64,000 bases of DNA from positions 1 to 64,000 of the forward strand of contig NW_005179122.1 of assembly GCF_000350225.1 (NCBI RefSeq). Reading direction: 5' to 3'. The position numbers were made by a program, and so were the translations under genes. Origin of the DNA: Chondrus crispus. Its lineage: Eukaryota; Rhodophyta; Florideophyceae; Gigartinales; Gigartinaceae. The notes below the pieces were generated by a model. The model ran no database searches. It was not told the DNA's origin and worked only from the letters and a program-made list of their open reading frames with translations. Of this stretch, positions 42,314-51,359 are shown piece by piece (position 1 is the stretch's first letter; the number at the start of each line of letters is the position of its first letter).

Positions 42314-42985
42314 ATGTCGCCGTCGCTCTCCCCCAGCTTTCGCCGCCGTCACCTGCTCGCCGACGCGACGCTCTTCTGCGGCCTCGGCCTCGTTCTGCTA
42401 GGCGGCCACCTCCTGTTCCAGCCCCACACCCCGCCGACGCCCTTTCTGAAGCACGCGCGAAAGCCGCACAGCGTCCATCCCGGAGACCCGGCCACCTGCC
42501 GCGCGACGCGAGCCGGCATGCAAGTCGTCGCCGACAGCAACGGTACGCACCCCTCCCCTCGCCCCACGCCGCTCCTGCGCCCCTACTAACGCTCATCTTC
42601 AGGCTTTGTCTGCCCACGCGCCGCGAAATCCGCGCGGGACAACTGCTGCCCCCGCGCCTCAGCGCGCTACTCGTGCCGGTCGTGCCACCTCCCCGCGCGG
42701 TGCTGCGCGTCATACGAGCACTGCGTATCATGCTGCATGGCGCCCCCGCACAGCGATATCCGCGTGGCGGGGTTGGCCGCTCTAGGACTCCCCAGTGACC
42801 CAGACGAGCCCGAAGACGTGTTCGCTGTTTGTAACGCGGCGTGCAGGTCGAGCTCGAAGAGCGTCGTGCATGAGAATGCCTACAGACATGAGAAACATCA
42901 CTGCTTTGGGAGGGCGGCGCCTAGCGTCGATCCAGCTTTGCACGGAGGAATTTTCGACTTCGCAAAGCCGCTTGGCGGAGCGTAG
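42314..42985 (+). CDS. SPRING1: SPRING (SREBP-regulating gene, C12orf49/UPF0454) homologue, two exons
   Basis: Exon 1 42314-42542 and exon 2 42603-42985 give 203 residues, against about 205 in the human protein. The 60-bp intron is GT-AG with a good branch site (CTACTAACGC) 18 bp before the acceptor. A membrane anchor lies at residues about 16-35 (ADATLFCGLGLVLLGGHLLF). The lumenal Cys-rich core is diagnostic: GFVCPRAAKSARDNCCP, then YSCRSC...CCASYEHCVSCCM, then VCNAACRSSSKSVVHENAYRHEKHHCFG, which lines up with the human YVC...GCCD, YSC..C...CC..YEYCVSCCL and C...CRTSSQSVQHENTYR...YCYG blocks. In animals SPRING is a Golgi membrane protein that licenses the site-1 protease. Role in this organism is inferred by homology. 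Confidence 0.88.
42543..42602 (+). other. Intron of the SPRING homologue
   Basis: 60 bp, GTACGC donor, TCTTCAG acceptor, branch-site match ACTAAC. Removing it restores the GFVC block across the junction. Confidence 0.85.
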
Positions 42986-43666
42986 GGGGGCCAAGTTGGA
43001 TGGATAGTCTATCCAAAAGGTAGTTTAGTTGTTTGTTTGACTCATTAACTTTTATTATGAGTGTTTTGATGGTACGCTTCTGTTTGTTCGTTGAAAAGTG
43101 AAAGCACTGTTGATAGCCCCCTGCGCGATAGAATCGCAATGCTAGGATTCGTGCGGGCTTGATCAGCAGTCTACAGTAGAGTGTAAGGAAAAGATTCGTC
43201 GGCGACAACGTTTGTGAGGCGGGTGCTAGCAGACTTGGCAGAGCCTTCCGCGCAAAAGCGCATTGGCTGTTCGCTATTGCGAGTCCACCCACCTTTTTTT
43301 AGAACAACCAACCAGTGGTCGTGTACTATAAAATGACGGAAAACCGGGCCAAGCTCTGCGCCATTTCTCGGTTCAACAAACAACTATTTATGGCTATCCC
43401 ACGAGTTGTACAGTAGCTAAATCGGTCATGTGCACACAGCGGGAAAGAGAGCCACAACTCTTTATGCGGGCGAGGCCGAAAATGCCAGCAAGTTAACAAG
43501 TTAAACAAAAAAGTCCAAATAAGATAGACAACCGCAGTTGTTGAAAAGCTCCAGCAAAAAGCCCAATCTTCATTCTTTCTCTCTTCCTCTCCCTCTTTAG
43601 TCTGCGCGAGCCTACCTACCTCGTGCAGCAGCAAATCAGCAAGACATCACACACACCGAGAAACGC
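42986..43666. other. Convergent 3' regions
   Basis: 681 bp between the ends of the SPRING homologue (plus) and the branching enzyme (minus). Contains only 3' untranslated sequence and unclassified DNA as far as I can see. CACCTTTTTTT at about 43290 after a tRNA-sized stretch does not fold into a tRNA. Confidence 0.4.
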
Positions 43667-45931
43667 CTACTTCGCCCCGGCAGCCTCGGGCTTTGGAGCA
43701 GCGCCGTTTCCAGCGCCGTTTATGTTTGTAGCCTCAAGTTTGCTCGCCACAACTTCGACTTGTGTCACACCCGACGACGGCGTTTCTGTCACCGCTGCCT
43801 GTTTGGGCTCTACCCGACCACTGTCCTGCGACACTTCGTCCCATGTCTCATAGCAATGGTACACCTGGCATGTTCTGGCGGGCGCGTACACTTGCAAATA
43901 ATTCGGTCGATCCTGCCACGATTCTGTTCGCGTCTCATGGACCACGTTCCGATCGAGGCGCCCGTGGCCCCCAGTTTCAGACCCGTCCGAGTCGAGTACT
44001 AACCGATATCGGCCGCCCCAGTATGTCCCGACGCGGTAGTCGGTAAAGGACTGCGAATGATTGAAGTTGAAAACAAACAGCAGACGGTCGCCCCGCTCCA
44101 CAACAATGACCTTATCCGTCTCGTGCTGCAAAACGACGTACTGGTGCACCTGGAAGCGGCAGAACGGGTGTTTCTCCTCCAGCGCGTGCATTTGCTGCTC
44201 AAACAGATACAGATGCCGATATCTCAGCTGCTTGTTATCCACCAAGTCCCACCGACGGCGCGCATGCTGGTACGAGTTATTATTGCCCTCGCGCGGAAAG
44301 TCGATCCATTCGGGGTGTCCAAACTCGTTGCCCATAAAAGTGAGATAGCCCTCGCCCGAGAGACACATCGTGAGCAAGCGGATCATCTTGTGCAAAGCCA
44401 CACCCCTCTCCACGGCCGGCGATGGGTAGCCGTCGCAGCTCATGTCTGTGTACATGGCGGCATCCATCAACCAAAATGCCATGGTCTTGTCCCCCACGAG
44501 GGCCTGGTCGTGGCTCTCGCAGTAGCCAATCGTCTTCTCATTCCACCTTCGATTGGTGAGGGTGAAGACAATGTTGCCCATCTTCCAATTTTCGTCCTTT
44601 TCCTTTTCGAAAATCTCAATCCACATGTCCGGAATAGCCATGGCGAGGCGGTAGTCAAAGCCGAGCCCGCCGCGCTCGACGGGGACGCATAGCGTGGGCA
44701 TGCCGCTCACATCCTCAGCAACGGTAACGGCAACATCCGGGTAGAGCGAGTGGACGAGCTCGTTGGCGAGCATCATGTACACGCAGGCGTCAATGTCAAC
44801 CTGGAAGCCAAAGTACTCTCCATAGTCACCCGAAAACTGGACGCCGATGCCCGAGTGCAAGTAGAGCATACTGGTGACACCGTCAAAACGGAAGCCGTCA
44901 AAGTGATACTCCTCCATGTACCAGCGCAGGTTGGAGAGTAAAAAGCGGAGGACCTCCCAGTGGCCATAGTTGAACAACCTAGAATCCCAGAGTGAATGCC
45001 TCCCCCTCTCGCCCTCATGGAAGTAGTGGTGGTCGGTGCCGTCAAATTGGTTGATACCATCCATGGAGTTGGACGAGGCATGCGAGTGGACAATGTCCAT
45101 CAAGACGTACAAGCCGAGTTGGTGGGCCTTATCAATCAAGTACTTCAAGTCCTCTGGAGCGCCCGACCTGCTCGAGATGGCGAAAAAGTTTGTGACATGG
45201 TAGCCAAAGCTCGCGTAGTAGGCGTGCTCCATGATGGCCATGATCTGCAGGGCGGTGTAGCCTGTCTCCTTGATCCTGGGCAGTACGTTATCCGCAAACT
45301 CCCGGTAAGTACCGACCTTCAAATCGTTGGTCCCCATACCCACATGGCACTCATAGATCCTGAGACTCTGCGGACGCTTCACATGGGGCTCAGACTTCCA
45401 CTTATAACTCTCCTTCGGATGCCAGAACATGGCATCATACAAGAAGGTCGAGTTATCCTGGACACAGTAGCCAGCCCAGGCCGGGTTACGATCCAGCGAC
45501 ATACCCCCATGCGTAATAACAGTAGCCTTCACCTTGGTAGCATGCGGAATGCCCATGGCGCCATCTTCGGCATCCTTCACAAAGCACTCCCAAATGCCAA
45601 ACTCTCCTCTCTTCATGGGGCAAGCCTTGCGGTCCCAGTTGTTAAACTCGCCGAAGAAGTACATCTCCTTTGCGCTTGGGGCCCACTCGCGGTAGCGCAC
45701 GCCGCCCTTGACGCGGGTCAGGCCCATGTTCTCGTAGCCGCGCGAAAAGTTGTCCAGGCCGCCCTCCGACTCGTCAATCGCCGAGCGGATCTCCTGATAC
45801 TTAGCATAGCGGTAGCGTAGGGCGTCCGCGTACGGCTCGAGATAGCGGTCGTCGCGGATGCAGGCCGTCCCGTCCGACGCGTCCTTCCACGCCTGGAAGT
45901 GCGGGTCCGTGTTCTCCTGCGCGCCGCCCAT
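43667..45931 (-). CDS. GBE1: 1,4-alpha-glucan (starch/glycogen) branching enzyme
   Basis: 754 residues, intronless, ATG at 45931. An N-terminal CBM48 module (about 60-170; YREWAPSAKEMYFFGEFNNWD) is followed by a GH13 catalytic barrel with all family blocks: DIVHSHAS (about 280), FDGFRFDGVTSM (about 349, nucleophile Asp), VAEDVSGMP (about 405, acid/base Glu) and CESHDQ (about 475), plus FMGNEFGHPEWIDFPREGNNNS. A C-terminal beta domain follows, then about 45 low-complexity residues. The enzyme cuts an alpha-1,4 chain and rejoins it as an alpha-1,6 branch. There is no obvious transit peptide, which fits floridean starch made in the red-algal cytosol. The protein is closer in look to the eukaryotic GBE1 type than to bacterial GlgB. 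Confidence 0.97.
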   Translation of the reverse strand: MGGAQENTDPHFQAWKDASDGTACIRDDRYLEPYADALRYRYAKYQEIRSAIDESEGGLDNFSRGYENMGLTRVKGGVRYREWAPSAKEMYFFGEFNNWDRKACPMKRGEFGIWECFVKDAEDGAMGIPHATKVKATVITHGGMSLDRNPAWAGYCVQDNSTFLYDAMFWHPKESYKWKSEPHVKRPQSLRIYECHVGMGTNDLKVGTYREFADNVLPRIKETGYTALQIMAIMEHAYYASFGYHVTNFFAISSRSGAPEDLKYLIDKAHQLGLYVLMDIVHSHASSNSMDGINQFDGTDHHYFHEGERGRHSLWDSRLFNYGHWEVLRFLLSNLRWYMEEYHFDGFRFDGVTSMLYLHSGIGVQFSGDYGEYFGFQVDIDACVYMMLANELVHSLYPDVAVTVAEDVSGMPTLCVPVERGGLGFDYRLAMAIPDMWIEIFEKEKDENWKMGNIVFTLTNRRWNEKTIGYCESHDQALVGDKTMAFWLMDAAMYTDMSCDGYPSPAVERGVALHKMIRLLTMCLSGEGYLTFMGNEFGHPEWIDFPREGNNNSYQHARRRWDLVDNKQLRYRHLYLFEQQMHALEEKHPFCRFQVHQYVVLQHETDKVIVVERGDRLLFVFNFNHSQSFTDYRVGTYWGGRYRLVLDSDGSETGGHGRLDRNVVHETRTESWQDRPNYLQVYAPARTCQVYHCYETWDEVSQDSGRVEPKQAAVTETPSSGVTQVEVVASKLEATNINGAGNGAAPKPEAAGAK

Positions 45932-45991
45932 GGTGCGTGCGGGTAAACGGGGGGGGGGGCGGGGGGTGGGGTGAGTCTTACAGAATATTCC

Positions 45992-46711
45992 NNNNNNNNN
46001 NNNNNNNNNNNNNNNNNNNNNNNNNNNNNNNNNNNNNNNNNNNNNNNNNNNNNNNNNNNNNNNNNNNNNNNNNNNNNNNNNNNNNNNNNNNNNNNNNNNN
46101 NNNNNNNNNNNNNNNNNNNNNNNNNNNNNNNNNNNNNNNNNNNNNNNNNNNNNNNNNNNNNNNNNNNNNNNNNNNNNNNNNNNNNNNNNNNNNNNNNNNN
46201 NNNNNNNNNNNNNNNNNNNNNNNNNNNNNNNNNNNNNNNNNNNNNNNNNNNNNNNNNNNNNNNNNNNNNNNNNNNNNNNNNNNNNNNNNNNNNNNNNNNN
46301 NNNNNNNNNNNNNNNNNNNNNNNNNNNNNNNNNNNNNNNNNNNNNNNNNNNNNNNNNNNNNNNNNNNNNNNNNNNNNNNNNNNNNNNNNNNNNNNNNNNN
46401 NNNNNNNNNNNNNNNNNNNNNNNNNNNNNNNNNNNNNNNNNNNNNNNNNNNNNNNNNNNNNNNNNNNNNNNNNNNNNNNNNNNNNNNNNNNNNNNNNNNN
46501 NNNNNNNNNNNNNNNNNNNNNNNNNNNNNNNNNNNNNNNNNNNNNNNNNNNNNNNNNNNNNNNNNNNNNNNNNNNNNNNNNNNNNNNNNNNNNNNNNNNN
46601 NNNNNNNNNNNNNNNNNNNNNNNNNNNNNNNNNNNNNNNNNNNNNNNNNNNNNNNNNNNNNNNNNNNNNNNNNNNNNNNNNNNNNNNNNNNNNNNNNNNN
46701 NNNNNNNNNNN
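45992..46711. other. Assembly gap (720 N)
   Basis: Unresolved bases just upstream of the branching enzyme, including most of its promoter. Confidence 1.
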
Positions 46712-46939
46712 CGTCAGAAAGTGAGCACGGAACTACATGTTATGCCGCGACCCGGTTGGGAGGGAGAGGGCTGATGCAAATGCGGGAGGGGGGAAAGCGG
46801 CTCGTGCGTCGCTCTCCACGCTGCCAGAACGTACTGGGCCGGTGCCTCAGTAGGTCTCAGGTCTCCAAGGACCGACAGTGATGGCAAAAACTACAGCACG
46901 GTTGATATTTTCCGGTCCCAATGCCTGGCTTTTTAAGTA

Positions 46940-47000
46940 CAGGGGGGACTCGCATTAGTGTCGCTTTTGCTTGTGCCACCCTCCCACTAGTGCAGGCCCA
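46940..47000 (+). mobile_element. Tigger/pogo-like terminal repeat, partner end not found
   Basis: After TA (46938-46939) comes CAGGGGGGACTCGCATTAGT followed by GTCGCTTTTGCTTGTGCCACCCTC. This matches the right end of the deleted Tigger-like element read inward (CAG, G-run, ACGCGCAATAGTGCCGCTTT...TTGCCACCCTC). It shows a second copy of the family, with its other end lost or displaced by element 2. Confidence 0.6.
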
Positions 47001-47029
47001 GACGCCCGAACACGAAAAGTGCCATGTGT

Positions 47030-47439
47030 CAGGGCCATTCCATTCATCGTGATTGGCAATCACGCACGCACACAATCACGTCAATAAATGGTGCCTGCTC
47101 CCTTGTGGTTGGTTGTTTATATTACGTTTCCTAAAAAATGGTCATGCTCATTAAAGAAATAAACAATCGACTTAAAATTAATCTTAAATTTAATCTTGTG
47201 CTCCAACTTCTTGTAATGCTCCTTGCAATTCTAAAAGATTTAAACCCCATTCAAATGCCAAACGTGCAATGGAATGAAGCAAGAAGTGCGTTAACACATG
47301 CACATGCGAAGCCGTGGAAATGTGCTTACAGCTACAAGTAGCACACGTTGGAGAAAGGAACGATGCAGAACGACGTTAAATTAATGTCGTGATTGCGTGA
47401 TTGCATGATTGCCAATCACGATGAATGGAATGGACCTGA
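47030..47439. repeat. Inverted-repeat unit, MITE-like
   Basis: CCATTCCATTCATCGTGATT followed by GGCAATCACGCA (47034-47066) is mirrored by TGATTGCCAATCACGATGAA followed by TGGAATGGACC (about 47408-47436), about 330 bp apart. The interior is AT-rich (TTAAAATTAATCTTAAATTT) with no frame of note. Target duplication not resolved, so the class is open. Confidence 0.6.
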
Positions 47440-47568
47440 GTTGTTACACCAACAAATGTGCTCACAATGTGGGATTTCGTCCCAAGAAAAGTAAAGGGAA
47501 TAAATTAAACGATTTATTGATGTTAGGAAAAGCCTTCCACCGACTTCTCGAACCCGTTGGAACCTCCG

Positions 47569-48251
47569 TGTTGTAGCATAACCCCCCCTGCGGTACTCAC
47601 TTTAGATTAGATCACGATTGATTTAGTTACTGTAGAGCCCGATGCTCTACAATACCACCGAGCGTGTCCACGTATGCCCACAGCACACGTGCACACGTGT
47701 ACCACGCGCGAACGAATCGCGCACGCACCACGGGTAATACGTGTACTGTCAGCCTTCACATAGCTGACAGTATTAAAGTGCAGGCCGACCTGCACTACAG
47801 TAGCCCACTACAGTACCTTGGTACTGTAGTGTTATGATAGATTGTTTTGTATATTAAATATGGAGCGGACCGACGGCGGCAGGAGGGGGACAAGCACGGA
47901 CTTGTCCTCAACCGACCGCCAAGGTCAGTCTACCCAGCTTATTCTAAACGTCGCCTTCGCTCTTCGTGCGCGTTTAGTCGGAGCCGAGCCGGAGTGGACG
48001 CGCAGCACGCGAGCGAGCACGGAACCGCCTCCGCCCGTCAGCACTGGTACGTCACCCAGTGCTGCTCCAGGGCGTCGAGGCGTCGATCCGCTCGTGCGTG
48101 CGCGCGTCCCTGCTCGCTCCCGCTCTACCACCGCTACCCGAGCCCGAGCCCGGTTCCGTAGCTGGTTGGCCCGCTTCCCCCTTCTCCGATCCGGAGTCTA
48201 CAGGCCGAACTGCGCATACACCTCCAATCGTCTGGGGGTGTTTATGCCACA
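47569..48251 (+). repeat. 5' LTR of element 2
   Basis: Begins TGTTGTAGCATAACCCC, ends TTTATGCCACA. Contains TATATTAAATATGGAGCGGACCG-like core promoter sequence (about 47848) shared with the LTR at 56459, and an inverted ACTGTCAGC...GCTGACAGT (47743-47772). Border set by comparison with 56459-57051. Confidence 0.8.
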
Positions 48252-48252
48252 G

Positions 48253-48272
48253 TGGTCTCCCGACCTAGAAGA
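48253..48272 (+). promoter_or_regulatory. Primer-binding site of element 2
   Basis: TGGTCTCCCGACCTAGAAGA, one base after the LTR end, identical in element 3 (57053-57072). TGG at the start fits a tRNA CCA end; the tRNA is not identified. Confidence 0.6.
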
Positions 48273-48327
48273 CCCCGAGATCTTCCGGAGAAAACTTTCT
48301 TTTTCCTCCGCGTCCGTACGCGTTCAG

Positions 48328-50342
48328 ATGAGTCAAGAATACGCCACCTCGATCCGGTCCGAACCGGCAGATCCGAGGGCGGCCTCTATGCACGCACCAT
48401 CACCGCCGTTCGGCGACGGCGACGCTGGTCTCCGAGGCCGCGAACCGTCGCCCGAGTCCCCCGAAGGACAAGCGGCTGCGATGTTCGATCGCATAGCTGA
48501 CTACATCGAGGAAGTCCGTACTTCACTCCGGATAGACGTGACGGACGCCGTCTACTCGCGATGTATGGACGAGCTCCGCTCCCTGCGTGAAGGGAGGTTC
48601 GATCGAGTCAGCCAGTCCTTGGAGAATCTCCGAGCACTAGTCGACGAGTTACACTCGCGACTGGTGCTCGTCGAAGACTCACGCCTCGCACAGCCCGTAC
48701 TGCACGGGCAAGGTCGCCCCACGAGGCCGACCTCGACGAGACGTCCCGACGATCGACCGTCCCCGTCAGCAGAACAGTTGGGTGCGTTCGCGCACCTCTC
48801 CGCCGAGTCAACGCTACGCGACAGCGTGCTCGTGACATGGAACGGACCATGGCCGCAAGGCTTCCCGGAGCCCCCAAGAGAGGGCCCGGTGGTGCCGTAC
48901 CTGCGAGCGCCGTCGCTCCGGAAGGTTGGCGTCCGACTGGAGCCGACACTAGTCGGACTGCGGAAGGAAACTGTCCTTCAATGAGCGCGAATCTCGCGTC
49001 CGAGACCCAAGCATTGCCGCCTATCCCCGGAAGTAGGCGACAGATGGACCGCGTATCGTACGCGGACGAACAGGACCGTGGAGGAGCCGCCCGCGGATCG
49101 GGAGAACCGGTGTTCTCCGTCGATCCTCGCTGGGGTGGCTACCCGCCGGCGAGTTACGCCGAGCATCCAGGTCCGGTAGACGTCCGTACGCTACCGGTTA
49201 CCTCCTTCGGCACGCTGGGTCCCGCTGAACCCGGGCTCGAGCCGGTACATACGATGATCCAAGAGTTCAGCGCCGTTGCTGACTATCGTATGTACCGCTT
49301 GGATAACACCTCGAGGCTCGTTACCTCGGGTGACGCGGGACGGATCGCGAAGTACGTCCAACGCTGCCGTGGGATCCGTCCCACGATGAGGAGCTTCGAC
49401 GGTACGGATCCGATCCAGCTCCTACCGTTCTTGAAGGATATTCGGATAACCTTCAACTCGCAACACCTGACCGAAGGTGTTGCGGTGAGAGTCCTCGCGC
49501 ACTTCTTAGAGCGCGACGCGGAGCGCCTGTATACGAGTTATACGATGCGTGGCCTCCGCGCCGGCCAACTACACGACGACGTGAGTTGGCCGGGGCTCGT
49601 GAACCAGTTCCTGAAACGCTACCTAACCCACGACGTGTTAGGTGAAGCGTACGACGCTGTCGCGACGGCGCGACAGCAACCTCATGAAACGGAGAGCACG
49701 TTCGCGTACCGGCTCGAAACTGCCGCGTTCCGGTGCACGGCGGTGTTCTCCGAACAGTCCCTCGCGCACTACTTCGTGCGGGGACTGGCACCGGCGACCC
49801 GTGCCGCAGTATCCGAAACCGTACAGCGGCTGCCGAGCCGCCAGAAGACCGATCTTCCGACCATCCGCCGTATCGCGACGGCGGAAGGAACCACTTACCG
49901 CGCTCAACGCGGTTTACCTCTGCCGGATTCGAAACCGGCAGGGAGAGCCGGCGGGACTACGAAGTCCGCCGCAACAAGTTCGCCCGCCTCTACCCTCCAT
50001 GTCGGGGAGGATGAGTGGCAAGCCGACCCTGTCCTCATTACGCAAGGAGCAGGGCCAGTGGGGGCACGAACCCCCTCACCGATGTCGACCGGAACGACAT
50101 CGAGTTACGCGACCGCGTTCGCGGCCACTCCAAGAGTGGCAAGGGGTACGGACCCCCGGGTCGCAGAGCTCGACATATCGAACCGAGATGCAGGCGGCGA
50201 AGCGCCCCGCGTGCCCCTCCTCACCGATGAGAAGGAGCGGCACGCGGCGACCTTCGCCCCAACGGACGGCAGCGCGTACGTGTGCTGGCTATGCCGTACG
50301 TACGGGCATGCCATGTACGCGTGCCCGTTCCTGTCGCCGTAA
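48328..50342 (+). CDS. gag region of element 2 (fossil)
   Basis: Begins MSQEYATSIRSEPAD. A Gag-like helical region (RPTMRSFDGTDPIQLLPFLKDI, about 49.38-49.44 kb) precedes a CCHC zinc knuckle CWLCRTYGHAMYAC near the end (about 50.28-50.33 kb). Element 3 has the same layout and high local identity. Gag is spread over more than one frame in both copies. Confidence 0.75.
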
Positions 50343-50890
50343 CAACGAATGTTCACGGCGTACAGGAACCACCGCTACCAGATGGAGACGCGCCCCGGGG
50401 AGCGCAATCTCCTCCGGCAAGCGGTCGGCAAGGGTCGTCCCCCGCGTCAAGGTTTCCCGAATCGGTCGGGTAGGGGCGCTCGCTTCGCCCCCCGTGGAGG
50501 CGGGTACCGTCGTAACGAAGTCGATCGTCGGGATCGACCCGCCTACCGGCAGGCGGACACAAGGTACCCCCGATAAGGAGAAAGAGGGGACCGAGACCGT
50601 TCTCGGTTACCCCAACAAGTACAAAATGCGATAATGTACCTGCAAGACTGGGTAGAGGATCCGTACCCCCTACCCACGGAGGGTCACGAAGGAGAGCTGA
50701 CTCGCTTCGTTCCCCATATCCTGCGACGACCGGACGCCGCAGTTCAAGGCCCGGAAGTACCCGAGTACTTCGCCAAGGCTTCCGAGCCGCAGGGGAGGAA
50801 TCGTCCCGACCCACGCGGCCGGCTACCCGGAGAAGACCTGGGCGTCGATAGCCAGGGGGTAGCTCCGCTAGCACCGGTACTTCGAAAAAA

Positions 50891-50936
50891 GGGTAAAGAC
50901 GGTTACGTACACGCGGTTGCGTGAGCTGTCTTTCCC
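50891..50936 (+). other. Conserved stem-loop between gag and pol, element 2
   Basis: GGGTAAAGACGGTTACG pairs with CGTGAGCTGTCTTTCCC through two single-base bulges, closing a 12-base loop. The same fold occurs in element 3 (59691-59728), where two of its G-U wobble pairs are Watson-Crick pairs. No function is known; a role in pol expression or packaging is possible. Confidence 0.55.
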
Positions 50937-51359
50937 TATGAACTAGACCGGTCCCCGCGTGCTGGCCAAGGACACGGGGGTATTGCCCGATAATACATCC
51001 CCCGCTATCGGAGTCGAGCACGGGGACTCCAGCAATGTCTACATTGCAGGAGAAACCCAACACCGAGGCCCACGTAGACCCGATGTTAGAAGAAGGCATC
51101 ACCGGGACACCCGACATCCCAGTGAAGCGCAACGAGCGAGACGCGGTTAACGTCGACCGACACGAGTCGGTCGACCTCCTGACCCCCGTAAGCCCAAAGG
51201 TCGCCGACGAAATGTCCGCCTCGCACGGACTCCAGCACCTGGACGGGCGTCACTGAGACGCGAACGTCCCCCGGCTCGAGCCGAAGGAAACGCAAGAGGA
51301 GCCAACGCCGAAGTCGAAGGCCCCGGCGAAACGATCTCACCGATAAGGTCGCGCCCAAG

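Larger units (their letters stand above)
46712..47568. other. Repeat-bearing intergenic region
   Basis: No gene seen. It holds a Tigger-like terminal repeat (46940) and a pair of inverted repeats (47030-47066 and 47391-47439), both listed separately, and ends at the LTR of element 2. Confidence 0.5.

Noticed and set aside
43230-43300. A tRNA gene ending in a T-run
   Set aside because: No T-loop consensus and no cloverleaf pairing on either strand.
44057-45820. Plus-strand frames opposite the branching enzyme
   Set aside because: Antisense shadows of a strongly conserved GH13 gene.
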